Of a DNA stretch of 64,000 nt, positions 55,551 through 63,249 are shown piece after piece. The stretch lies in contig CAYPFY010000020.1 in NCBI GenBank assembly GCA_964410105.1, positions 3,381 through 67,380 on the forward strand, written 5' to 3'. Made by a program: the position numbers and the translations under genes. Within the stretch, counting starts at the first letter, position 1. Every line of letters starts with the position of its first letter. Source of the DNA: CAYPFY01 sp964410105 (GTDB lineage Bacteria; Bacteroidota; Ignavibacteria; UBA10030; SZUA-254). Under the pieces are notes generated by a model that saw nothing but the letters and a program-made list of their open reading frames with translations, was not told the DNA's origin and ran no database searches.

Positions 55551-55655
55551 ATGTTACAGGATTTTCTTCATCACAGCGTCCCCGTACTCCTCTTCTTCAT
55601 CGCTGCTGTGGTTGCGCTCGGCCTTTCGTTGTACTACGAAAAGCACCGGAAGTAG
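55551..55655 (+). CDS. Putative 34-residue single-pass membrane peptide
   Basis: The frame starts MLQDFLHHSVPVLLFFIAAV and ends LSLYYEKHRK: a short polar start, one hydrophobic helix (about 9-27) and a basic tail. The layout is the same as the small frame at 2805-2909. It lies about 40 bases downstream of a near-perfect -35/-10 promoter. The ribosome site is weak (GGGTAAAG about 10 bases upstream). It stops just before the first HTH pseudogene. Size and topology resemble regulatory or stabilising small subunits of membrane enzymes, but no family is recognised. Confidence 0.5.
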   Translation: MLQDFLHHSVPVLLFFIAAVVALGLSLYYEKHRK

Positions 55656-55683
55656 CCTAAACGATCGGATAATCCGTACCACC

Positions 55684-56045
55684 AGGGATGCGTTGCCATT
55701 TTGTTACCTGAGGCTCCGAGCCAGAAAACCTCGCAATCCAGCGTATCCTGAGCACTTGATTACTTTGGGTGATCATATCCGTAAGCGTCGCCTGGATCTT
55801 GGGCTGTGTCAAAGAGAGGTCGCGGCGAAAGTCAACGCAACCACCTCAACAATCACTAACTGGGAGAAGGGACGATCGAATCCGAAGATGTACTTATTGC
55901 CAAAGGTGTTCGAGTTCCTGGGATATAATCCTTTCGAAGGTAACCCAGCCACCCAGGTGAGAAAATGTGGGCTTATCGGGTGGGCAAAGGGTTGAGGCTG
56001 AAGAAGCTCGCCAAAATTCGGGGGGTCGATTAAGCAGCGGTCGCA
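55684..56045 (+). pseudogene. Decayed double-HTH (XRE-like) gene, copy A
   Basis: Begins with AGGGATGCGTTGCCATTTT and encodes LPFCYLRLRARKPRNPAYPE, then a first HTH (LGDHIRKRRLDLGLCQREVA, TNWEKGRSNPKMYLLPKVFE, FLGYNPF). Near 55960 the frame shifts; the second HTH continues in another frame (GEKMWAYRVGKGLRLKKLAK) and meets a stop near 56030. The same gene occurs as copies B (59.0 kb) and C (61.6 kb). The first HTH alone might still be translated from an upstream start. Confidence 0.75.
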
Positions 56046-56138
56046 AGTTGAGGGGCGGGCGATAATTTCTCTAAATGTAATAGTGAGAAATCGGTCGGGC
56101 AGTTTCCTAAATTTTCATTACTCTATCGTCATCCACCC

Positions 56139-58490
56139 TCATATCGGCAGCTTCATCTTCTTCAAGAACTCTTTGTAGCGCGGATCTTTTCTGATGTTCT
56201 TCACAAGCGGATCAACTTTCAGGTCAGTGAGTCCGCCGTCGCGCTGGATATAGGCACGTTCCAGCCACTCGAACGCCTTGTCTGTTTCACCCCGGAATGC
56301 ATAGATATCCGCAACCTGGTACGCCGCGCCATCTTGATACTCCTTGATATATGCCGCCAATGTCGAATCCGCTTCCCGCTTCCTGCCGAACGAGTAGTAT
56401 ATAAGTGCTCGCCCGAGCAGGTTGAAAGAAGGCTCGGTCTCTTTCATCATCTCCACGAGAGCTGATTCCGGTTTGCCCCGGTCCATGTATATTCGGCCGA
56501 GATAATAATGAACGAGTACTCTTTGTGGATCCAACTCAATACATTTTCGTTGAGCAATTTCCGCTTCATCAAGCTGACCTACATACTCCAACTGATTACC
56601 AAGGTTGGCAAATCCACTTGCCCCGACGGGATCAACCTGTGTTACGCGGCGATACAGCGCAGTGGATTCATCGAGACGTCCAAGCGAGGAAGCCAACGAC
56701 GCGGCTCCATTGAGAACATTGCGGTTTCCCGGTTCGAGTTTGAGGGCGCGCTGGTAGGATTCGTCAGCCCCTGTCCAGTCCCAATCATAGGTATACCTGA
56801 TCCAACCCATGAGAGCATGGGCATTGGCATAGTTCGGGTCGGGCTCCAGCGCCTTGTCTACTTCCTGCTTCGCTTTGCGGTATCCGATATCCACCGGTAT
56901 GTAACCCCTATCGGCTTGCCCTGTGTGAATCTGCCCCAATTTGAACCAGGCCGCTGCGTAGGTTGGATCGATTGCAATTGCTTTCTGAAAATACTCTTCC
57001 GCTTTTGCCCAGTTTTCCTTGCCGCTGAGGTCCTGAAAATGTCTTCCAAGCATGTAGTTGTTATAAGCTTCAGGCGTGGTCTCATGTTTTCTTGGTGTAC
57101 CGGGACTTCCGAGGAGAGCCGCATTGAGCGCTTCGGCAACAGAGCGGGAGATCGTGTCCTGTACGGCAAAAATGTTCGCCATTGTGCCTTCGTATGTATC
57201 GGACCAGAGGTGTGCGTCAGTTTCCACGTCAATCAATTGGGCGGTGATACGCAGGGCGTTACCGGCTTTGCGGACGCTTCCTTCAAGAAGATACTTGACG
57301 TTGAGTTTCGATGCGATGGTCTTAATATCCGTATTCGTTCCTTTGAAGGAGAATGCGGACGTGCGTGAGGTTATCCTCAATCTTGGGTTCTTCGCCAGCA
57401 CGTTAAGAAGCTCCTCTGAAAGACCGTCCGAGAAATATTCCTGTTCTTTATCGGAGCTCATATTGAGAAACGGGAGGACGGCCAATGTCTTTATCCCTTC
57501 TGCCGAAGTAGATGCGCTCTCCGTTTTTTGTTCATTCCCTGATTTCGACATAAAAAGATACACACCGACTGCTGCCAGAACAATGACCGCCGCAGCAGTA
57601 AGCGCGGATTTCAGTTTACTCTTGGCGGGAATCTCAACTGCCTTTGTAACAGGTCTGTCCGGAGAGCTTCGTGCGACTTTTGTGGTCTTCTTTTGCGAGC
57701 GTTTCAGGTCGGCGGTGATGTCGTCGAAATGTTGATAGCGTTCGGCCGGGTCTTTCTCCAGGCATCGCTGGATGAGATTTCCAATAATCGGTGACAGATC
57801 GGGGAGAAGTTGTTCGATGTGTTGTGGTTCTTCATTAACTATCGAATACACCATCGCGGCTTCATGCTCCCCGCGGAATGGCAGATGTCCGGTAAGCATC
57901 TCGAAGAGGAGGACACCGAAAGAGAAAATGTCACTTCGATGATCCACTTCGCCACCTTGAATCTGTTCAGGCGCCATGTAGCCAAGCGTGCCGACAGTGC
58001 TCGAGGTCTTTGTAAGCTTGAGCGAACCCTTCAGTTTTGCCAGACCAAAATCCATCACCTTCGCCTGACCCTTGGCATTGAGCATCACGTTATCGGCTTT
58101 GACGTCGCGATGGACGATGCCCTTGCTATGCGCTTCCTGCAGTGCTTCGCCAATCTGAATAGCAACAGGGATGGCGTCATCCACTTTGGCAAAAGGAATC
58201 TTGTTTCTCAGCGTTCCGCCTTCAACATATTCCATTACGAGGAAGACAGAGCCATTCGACTCTTCAATATTGTGAATGGTGCAGATGTTGGGATGATTGA
58301 GCGCGGCAACCGCCCGCGCTTCCTGGAGGAAGCGAGCTTTCTCCGTTTCGTTCTGGTTCACCCGGTCGGGAAGAAACTTCAAAGCAACGACACGATCGAG
58401 TTTGGTATCATGGGCTTTGTAGACGACGCCCATGCCGCCTTCTCCGAGCTTATCGAGAATCCTGTAGTGGGAAATGATAGTGCCGATCAT
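56139..58490 (-). CDS. Membrane serine/threonine protein kinase with TolB-like domain and TPRs
   Basis: I chose the ATG at 58490 (MIGTIISHYRILDKLGEGGMG); another frame start 18 bases upstream is less family-like. The 783 residues open with a Hanks-type kinase: glycine loop GEGGMGVV, Lys38, HRDVKADN (Asp129), DFG (Asp147) and GTLGYMAPEQ. A membrane helix lies near 300-320. Then comes a FlgO/TolB-N-like domain seen in adenylate-cyclase-type proteins (LAVLPFLNMSSDKEQEYFSDGL region, about 340-470), and six or so TPR repeats (about 490-775). A sensor-output signalling protein; the targets are unknown. It is more AT-rich than the core genes to its left. Confidence 0.93.
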   Translation of the reverse strand: MIGTIISHYRILDKLGEGGMGVVYKAHDTKLDRVVALKFLPDRVNQNETEKARFLQEARAVAALNHPNICTIHNIEESNGSVFLVMEYVEGGTLRNKIPFAKVDDAIPVAIQIGEALQEAHSKGIVHRDVKADNVMLNAKGQAKVMDFGLAKLKGSLKLTKTSSTVGTLGYMAPEQIQGGEVDHRSDIFSFGVLLFEMLTGHLPFRGEHEAAMVYSIVNEEPQHIEQLLPDLSPIIGNLIQRCLEKDPAERYQHFDDITADLKRSQKKTTKVARSSPDRPVTKAVEIPAKSKLKSALTAAAVIVLAAVGVYLFMSKSGNEQKTESASTSAEGIKTLAVLPFLNMSSDKEQEYFSDGLSEELLNVLAKNPRLRITSRTSAFSFKGTNTDIKTIASKLNVKYLLEGSVRKAGNALRITAQLIDVETDAHLWSDTYEGTMANIFAVQDTISRSVAEALNAALLGSPGTPRKHETTPEAYNNYMLGRHFQDLSGKENWAKAEEYFQKAIAIDPTYAAAWFKLGQIHTGQADRGYIPVDIGYRKAKQEVDKALEPDPNYANAHALMGWIRYTYDWDWTGADESYQRALKLEPGNRNVLNGAASLASSLGRLDESTALYRRVTQVDPVGASGFANLGNQLEYVGQLDEAEIAQRKCIELDPQRVLVHYYLGRIYMDRGKPESALVEMMKETEPSFNLLGRALIYYSFGRKREADSTLAAYIKEYQDGAAYQVADIYAFRGETDKAFEWLERAYIQRDGGLTDLKVDPLVKNIRKDPRYKEFLKKMKLPI

Positions 58491-58556
58491 GGTGCGAAAA
58501 CATACCAATATTGGAGGCCAATCTCAAATTGACGTCAGTGACTCCGAATTTTATAC

Positions 58557-59040
58557 TTACCACAAATTCCTGTCCAAGCTTCGGTACTGAATCGCCTCGC
58601 TGATATGTTCCGGCCGTATCTCGGATGAGCGAGAAAGGTCAGCAATCGTTCGTGCGACTTTGAGAATGCGATCGTACGCCCGCGCCGACAATCCCAGCTT
58701 AGTAATTGCCATCTTGAGCAATTCTTCGCCCGAAGAATCGAGTCTGCAGTACCTTTGTATGTCCCTCGATTGCATGTCCGCGTTGCATAACAAGCCGTCC
58801 TGCCCGATGAACCGCTGCATCTGGATTTCCCTCGAATGGATAACCCGGTCACGAATCTGAGCAGAAGTCTCCCCCGTCGGCCTGCTCACCAGATCCTTGT
58901 ACTTGAGTGCCGGCACTTCGATGTGCAGATCGATCCGATCCAACAGCGGTCCCGAAAGCTTTGCCATATATTTCTGAATCTGGTTCGGTGTACAGGTACA
59001 TTCTTTGGAAGGATCTGAAAGATTGCCGCACAAACAGGGT
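58557..59040 (-). pseudogene. comM: 3' fragment of a comM-like Mg-chelatase AAA gene
   Basis: Encodes the C-terminal third of ComM/YifB: PCLCGNLSDPSKECTCTPNQ, YMAKLSGPLLDRIDLHIEVP, LGLSARAYDRILKVARTIAD, then the usual end RPEHISEAIQYRSLDRNLW and a stop. ComM (about 500 residues) is a helicase that aids branch migration in natural transformation. The first two thirds are missing: homology stops at the PCxCG motif exactly where HTH copy B begins (about 59036). The frame is still open, but the product would lack Walker A. Two more copies of the very end lie at 63.1 and 63.8 kb. Confidence 0.85.
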
Positions 59041-59520
59041 TGCGTTGCCATTTTACTACCTGACGCTTCGCGCCAAAAAACCTCGTAATTCAGCTTATCT
59101 TAAGCACCTCAATATTCTTGGCGATCACATCAAGGAGGCATGAGATAGGCTTTCGCTTGCATCAGGAGGGCGTGGCCCTCCAACAATCCAACCACTTAGA
59201 GTGTTACCAATTGGGAAATAGGGTAGGATCAGATCGAATCCGCGGCTCTATCTGTTACCGAAGGCGCTTGATTTCGTTGGCCACAAGCGTTTAGGAAATA
59301 ACTCTATTACATTAGGCGAACGAATTAAACGATTCGGGATTGAAACCATCTTGTGCTTAAGGAGAATGGCAAAGAAAATAGGTGAAGACCCCACGACATT
59401 AGCTCGCTGGGAAAAGACAACAACGGCTCCGAGGGAGGTACTAAATATCATACTGGAAAGTTACTCTTTTGAAGGCAGTAAGTTAGTGATGGTTGGATCT
59501 GTGCGTGCAGGAAGGCTTCA
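59036..59520 (+). pseudogene. Decayed double-HTH (XRE-like) gene, copy B
   Basis: Starts with AGGGTTGCGTTGCCATTTT, as copy A, directly at the break in comM. It encodes ALPFYYLTLRAKKPRNSAYL and LGDHIKEA, then a stop. Further parts follow in shifted frames: RSNPRLYLLPKALDFVGHK near 59240-59290, then the second HTH (LGERIKRFGIETILCLRRMA, DPTTLARWEKTTTAPREV) to about 59500. Several disruptions show it is dead. Confidence 0.75.
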
Positions 59521-59521
59521 C

Positions 59522-59722
59522 TTATTCATATTCCAAGATGTCCCCCGGCTGACATTGTAAGGCTTTGCAAATAGCTTCCAATGTTGAGAGGCGGATCGCT
59601 CTAGCCTTGCCATTTTTCAAGACAGAAATATTAGCCATCGTGATGCCCACTTTCTCGGCAAGTTCGGTAACGCTCATTTTCCGCTTTGCCAGCATGACGT
59701 CAATGTTTATGATGATTGCCAT
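59522..59722 (-). CDS. Small XRE/Cro-type repressor paired with DUF2975 protein
   Basis: A 66-residue protein that is almost entirely one helix-turn-helix: MSVTELAEKVGITMANISVL, KNGKARAIRLSTLEAICKAL, then QCQPGDILEYE. It is of the YozG/YozI type that is regularly encoded after DUF2975 membrane proteins. It begins 4 bases after the DUF2975 stop and probably controls the pair by binding the twin repeat at 60255-60293. Confidence 0.9.
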   Translation of the reverse strand: MAIIINIDVMLAKRKMSVTELAEKVGITMANISVLKNGKARAIRLSTLEAICKALQCQPGDILEYE

Positions 59723-59726
59723 GAAT

Positions 59727-60206
59727 CTATACCGTCAGGTCATTCTCAGACTTTAGATCAACGGCCTTCTGCAAAATCCGTTCAAACATCGCCGCTGCGA
59801 TGGCGACTACAATCGAGCCGAAGGCGATGAAGATGCCCATAGCGACTCCTCCTGCAGCATCGTCGCTTCCATGATTCATCATAATGAAAGCTATTTCTAA
59901 TGCTACGAAACCAATGATGACGATCGCGCAATTTTTTATGGTCCGTAACGCTTGTACCGCTGGCTGCGAAAACGTCTTATTTTTTCTCACATATCCCAGC
60001 GCCTTGAATGCTTGAGAGAGTGCGATGAAAAAAGGGATAGACCCGATGTAAACAAGCGTCAGGAAGGGGTCTTTGAAGTAAATCTCAAAGTTCGTGGCAT
60101 GCGCATTCCGGCCCTCGATTTGAGGCTCCCAGATGAGGAGAGCAAGAGCAACAATCCCGATAAGCACAATTACTATCTGTAGGAAAACTGTTGAGCTTTG
60201 TTTCAT
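59727..60206 (-). CDS. DUF2975 membrane protein
   Basis: A 159-residue protein with four membrane helices (about 7-25, 48-66, 90-108 and 122-143), typical of DUF2975. The loop ALGYVRKNKTFSQPAVQALRTI between helices 2 and 3 is characteristic. GGAGG precedes the ATG. The family is nearly always paired with a small XRE repressor, as here. The role is unknown. AT-rich composition fits the surrounding acquired segment. Confidence 0.88.
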   Translation of the reverse strand: MKQSSTVFLQIVIVLIGIVALALLIWEPQIEGRNAHATNFEIYFKDPFLTLVYIGSIPFFIALSQAFKALGYVRKNKTFSQPAVQALRTIKNCAIVIIGFVALEIAFIMMNHGSDDAAGGVAMGIFIAFGSIVVAIAAAMFERILQKAVDLKSENDLTV

Positions 60207-60254
60207 AGTCTATTCCTCCTATAGATTAATAACGTGCATAAATATCGCTAAAGC

Positions 60255-60293
60255 TTTATCGTTTGTCAATATATATTTATCGTTATGCAATAT
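60255..60293. promoter_or_regulatory. Twin direct repeat, likely operator of the DUF2975/XRE operon
   Basis: TTTATCGTTTGTCAATAT (60255-60272) and TTTATCGTTATGCAATAT (60276-60293) agree in 16 of 18 bases and are 21 bases apart, two helical turns. They lie 50-90 bases upstream of the DUF2975 ATG on the minus strand, a fitting place for the small repressor encoded in the same operon. Confidence 0.6.
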
Positions 60294-60409
60294 GTTCTTG
60301 ATTATTATTGACCTGCCCCCTTACGGTGTGCGAACCTGTTATTTTCCAAGGATTTTCGATAATAGACTGTATATTTTAAACGTATACATTGATTTAGTGT
60401 TATATTGTA

Positions 60410-60457
60410 TCAACCTATAAGTTGATAAATATTTGGAAATGTCAACTTATAAGTTTA
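60410..60457. promoter_or_regulatory. Twin palindromic operator upstream of mobile mystery proteins A/B
   Basis: TCAACCTATAAGTTGA (60410-60425) and TCAACTTATAAGTTTA (60442-60457) are two near-identical palindromes with centres 32 bases apart, about three helical turns. They end 28 bases before the ATG of the HTH protein gene, which suggests autoregulation by two cooperating dimers. Confidence 0.7.
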
Positions 60458-60485
60458 TATTCGATTGAATACTTTAGGATAAACT

Positions 60486-60950
60486 ATGAAAACATCAACA
60501 GAACATCTGTTGCTAGAACAGCTTGAAAACAAGATGAGCATGCTCAGTAAGATGGAAGAGCCGTCACAAACAACCGATGGTTGGGTTAAAACTGTACGCA
60601 CTGCGTTAAACATGTCGCTACGACAGCTTGCTACAAAATTGAGGGTGACCCCGCAAAATGTCAAGAAGCTCGAACAAGGAGAGCGGGAAGGCTCCATCTC
60701 CCTAAAGAAATTGAAGGAGATGGCAGATGCACTCGACATGATCCTCATTTATGCGTTAATACCAAAAGAAGGTTCGCTGGAAAAGCTTGTTGAGAAAAAA
60801 GCTTCCCAAAAGGCAAGAGAAATCGTTATGCGTACTTCGCAGACTATGAGTTTGGAAGCCCAAGAGAACTCTGAGCTTCGGTTGAGGAAAGCCATTCAGC
60901 AAAAAACTGAAATGATAATGAGAGAATTGCCAAAGTACTTATGGGATTAG
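60486..60950 (+). CDS. Mobile mystery protein A (HTH protein)
   Basis: A 154-residue protein of the family named mobile mystery protein A, nearly always found directly upstream of protein B in mobile regions. The helix-turn-helix is at about 38-75 (ALNMSLRQLATKLRVTPQNV, KKLEQGEREGSISLKKLKEM). The rest is helical and charged. The gene overlaps the Fic gene by 10 bases. By context it is the DNA-binding antitoxin-like partner, probably acting on the twin palindrome upstream. The toxin-antitoxin reading is inferred. Confidence 0.9.
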   Translation: MKTSTEHLLLEQLENKMSMLSKMEEPSQTTDGWVKTVRTALNMSLRQLATKLRVTPQNVKKLEQGEREGSISLKKLKEMADALDMILIYALIPKEGSLEKLVEKKASQKAREIVMRTSQTMSLEAQENSELRLRKAIQQKTEMIMRELPKYLWD

Positions 60951-61537
60951 ACGTCGATTACTTGCAGGGTCAAACTCCGCTCGACGAAGACGAGAAGGAT
61001 GGCTTGCTTACCACTATTATCACAACCCGAGGTGAACTTGACGAGCTTGAACAACATGGTGTAGAGAAAGCTATCGAGTGGACCATGACAAAGAGATTCA
61101 CTCTGGAAAACATCCTCACGGAAAAGTTTATCAGAGAAGTGCATGAGAGAATGTTCTCAGAAGTTTGGAAATGGTCTGGAGAATTTAGAAGGACAAACAA
61201 AAATCTCGGAGTGGACAAAAATGAAATCCGTCCTGAGCTGAAGAAACTCTTGGATGATTGTCGCTATTGGATTGAGAACAACGTCTTTGGTAAGGATGAA
61301 ATAGGTGTGCGGTTCAGCCATCGGATTGTAACAATTCATCCGTTTGTGAATGGTAATGGAAGACATTCAAGACTAATTGCCGATATCCTTGTAAATCACG
61401 GACTAGGACGTCCATTTTTTACCTGGGGAAGTATCAACTTAACAGCAAAGGGTGAAGCTAGGTCGGCGTATTTACATGCGCTACGTGAGGCTGACCTGAA
61501 TAACTATCAGCCGCTACTTACATTTGCAAGGCAATAA
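60941..61537 (+). CDS. Mobile mystery protein B (Fic-domain protein)
   Basis: A 198-residue Fic protein; the core motif HPFVNGNGRHSRL begins with catalytic His133. Fic enzymes usually transfer AMP from ATP to a target hydroxyl. The fifth motif position, normally Asp or Glu for metal binding, is Asn137 here, as I recall for this family, so the reaction may differ. The helix before it (EVWKWSGEFRRTNKNLGVDK) is also typical. Translationally coupled to protein A by a 10-base overlap. No inhibitory helix motif of the S/TxxxE(G/N) type was spotted in either protein. Confidence 0.92.
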   Translation: MGLDVDYLQGQTPLDEDEKDGLLTTIITTRGELDELEQHGVEKAIEWTMTKRFTLENILTEKFIREVHERMFSEVWKWSGEFRRTNKNLGVDKNEIRPELKKLLDDCRYWIENNVFGKDEIGVRFSHRIVTIHPFVNGNGRHSRLIADILVNHGLGRPFFTWGSINLTAKGEARSAYLHALREADLNNYQPLLTFARQ

Positions 61538-61599
61538 ATCACAATATTTTCACCTCGTTGATTGACAGTTGAACTGTCGGATAAAATGGGAATAACTGT

Positions 61600-62007
61600 T
61601 TGGCGTATCCTGAGCACCTCATTACCTTGGGTGGCCACATCAGGAATCGCAGGCTCGACCTCGGGCTACATCTGAAGGACGTGACGCTAAAGGTCAACGC
61701 AACCACATCGAGTGTCGCCAATTGGGAGAAGGGACGATCCAATCCCCGGCTCTACCTGTTTCAGAAGGTCATTGAATTTCTCGGCTATGACTCGTTCCCC
61801 GCGCCGACTCTGATTGTCGGAGAGAAAATAAGGGCATACCGACGAACAAAAGCGCTGAGTAGCAAGAAACTCGCTCAAATTCTCAGTATCGATCCGACAA
61901 CGCTAGCGCGGTGGGAACATTGTGTTCGGCGACCGAGGGGGAACTCTTCGGCGGGCTTGGAATCATCATGGGATTTTCACGCTGGCCAAACAAAGTTTAG
62001 AGTTTAA
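61600..62007 (+). pseudogene. Truncated double-HTH (XRE-like) gene, copy C
   Basis: The best preserved copy: from AYPEHLITLGGHIRNRRLDL through HTH 1 (NWEKGRSNPRLYLFQKVIEF, LGYDSF) and HTH 2 (VGEKIRAYRRTKALSSKKLA, DPTTLARWEHCVRRPRG) without a frameshift. The LPF...KPRN leader present in copies A and B is missing and only a TTG is available as start, so the 5' end is lost. The last 25 codons leave the family and look like read-through. It might be expressed as a short DNA-binding protein. Confidence 0.65.
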
Positions 62008-62140
62008 GATTATTAACGTGGTTCGTCTGTTTATATTAGGGCCGGGATTGATTAATTTCACCAAGTCCCTTAGAAGATCGTGAGGAGTATTTTCTGCCCT
62101 GATGGGATTTGAGTGAAGAGAAAGGAAATGAGCGCTCAGT

Positions 62141-62168
62141 AGTGCGCACGAACAGACGTTTGCGCACT
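62141..62168. repeat. Perfect inverted repeat before the VOC gene
   Basis: AGTGCGCA and TGCGCACT flank a 12-base loop (62149-62160), about 28 bases before the VOC gene. There is no T-run. It could be a regulator site or part of a cassette boundary. Confidence 0.5.
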
Positions 62169-62196
62169 CAGTTATTAACTTGTTTAGGAGTTTGAA

Positions 62197-62592
62197 ATGA
62201 AGCAAAAGAGATTTATACGAATTAATCCTCAATTACCTGTAAAACATCTGCGGCAGACTCTTGACTACTACAAGAATGTACTAGGATTTCAGGATGAATG
62301 GACTTGGACTAATAAGGAAGGCGAAATTAAGGACGGAGGCATCAGCCGAGACGATATGCGACTACTTTTCGCTGAAGATCCAGAATTTACTAACTCAATC
62401 AACAGCGAGGCTCATCGTTTGCCAATCATGTGGTTTGTTGAAAACATAGAAGAGATATTCGCAGAATTTAGAAATAGAAACATTGAAATTATAGACAGCC
62501 TAAGAACTCATCCTTATGGCCTAAGAGAATTTTCGTTTGCTGACATCAATGGCTATTACATTCGTGTTGCTGAAAGAGGAGATGACGAATAA
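62197..62592 (+). CDS. VOC-family (glyoxalase/bleomycin-resistance-like) protein
   Basis: A 131-residue protein with the two beta-alpha-beta-beta-beta modules of the vicinal oxygen chelate fold: LPVKHLRQTLDYYKNVLGFQ at the start, MWFVENIEEIFAEFRNRNIE in the middle and REFSFADINGYYIRVAE at the end. The final Glu (about 126) is the usual metal ligand, and the first ligand position near residue 8 is not His. Members include glyoxalases, dioxygenases and drug-binding proteins; the substrate is not predictable. GGAG precedes the ATG. AT-rich, with isolated promoter, as is usual for cassette cargo. Confidence 0.85.
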   Translation: MKQKRFIRINPQLPVKHLRQTLDYYKNVLGFQDEWTWTNKEGEIKDGGISRDDMRLLFAEDPEFTNSINSEAHRLPIMWFVENIEEIFAEFRNRNIEIIDSLRTHPYGLREFSFADINGYYIRVAERGDDE

Positions 62593-62660
62593 TCCGCCTG
62601 CTGCCAACACGTGAGCGGCAAGTTTATGGCACCGAAAAAGCAAGCAGCCTATAATTTTAT

Positions 62661-63104
62661 ATGAACATACAAGAACAAATCAAAAAGTATATTGCTAGCC
62701 AACCTGAACCGAAACGCAGTGACATGCAAGAGTTGCACCGCATCATTCTGCGAGTAAAGCCGGCATGTAAATTATGGTTCCTGGACGGTAAGAACAGTGA
62801 AAATAAAACTGTTTCTAATCCTAATATAGGATATGGATTGCAAACCATAAAATATGCTGATGGAAAAACTAGGGAATTTTATCAAATTGGTATGAGCGCA
62901 AACACAACCGGTATCTCTGTCTATATCCTTGGTATCAAGGATAAGAGATACTTAGCCCAAATGTATGGAAAAAAAATAGGCAAGGCGAGCGTGAGCGGAT
63001 ATTGCATTCGGTTCAAAACTCTAAAAGATATAAACATTGATATACTTGAAGCGGCGATTCGATATGGGGAGGCTCAGAATGAAAAAGGTGAGGGGAAGAA
63101 GTAA
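62661..63104 (+). CDS. DUF1801 domain protein
   Basis: The 147 residues match the DUF1801/YdhG-like pattern: an N-terminal helix with MQELHRIILRVKPACKLW, then strands around GYGLQTIKYADG and a later GKASVSGYCIRFKTLKDINI segment before the final helix. Small proteins of this family are common cargo of gene cassettes and islands. No catalytic residues are known to me. It begins 68 bases after the VOC gene in the same direction, with a GC-rich stretch between them. Confidence 0.8.
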   Translation: MNIQEQIKKYIASQPEPKRSDMQELHRIILRVKPACKLWFLDGKNSENKTVSNPNIGYGLQTIKYADGKTREFYQIGMSANTTGISVYILGIKDKRYLAQMYGKKIGKASVSGYCIRFKTLKDINIDILEAAIRYGEAQNEKGEGKK

Positions 63105-63126
63105 TCACACTTTAATGATGCTGCGA

Positions 63127-63216
63127 CAGGGTTCTATCCAAAGTCCTGTAGTGCATCTCCTCGCTGATGTGTTCTGTGTTGGTTAGGCGGTGGGGCAGTT
63201 TGAGGGAGGAAAGGGT
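63127..63216 (-). pseudogene. Second remnant of the comM 3' end
   Basis: On the minus strand the bases encode TLSSLKLPHRLTNTEHISEE followed by MHYRTLDRTL. This aligns with the ComM ending (RPEHISEAIQYRSLDRNLW) but is diverged. No larger part of the gene is attached. Confidence 0.6.
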
Positions 63217-63249
63217 GGTGTTTCTGTCACCATAACAAAAACTCTATGC

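Noticed and set aside
59036..59520. Insertion sequence at the comM break
   Set aside because: No transposase frame, terminal inverted repeats or target duplication could be seen; the inserted material is the HTH gene itself.
62593..62660. Possible integron attC site between VOC and DUF1801 genes
   Set aside because: The required RYYYAAC and GTTRRRY core pair could not be found at proper positions; kept only as a low-interest cassette observation.
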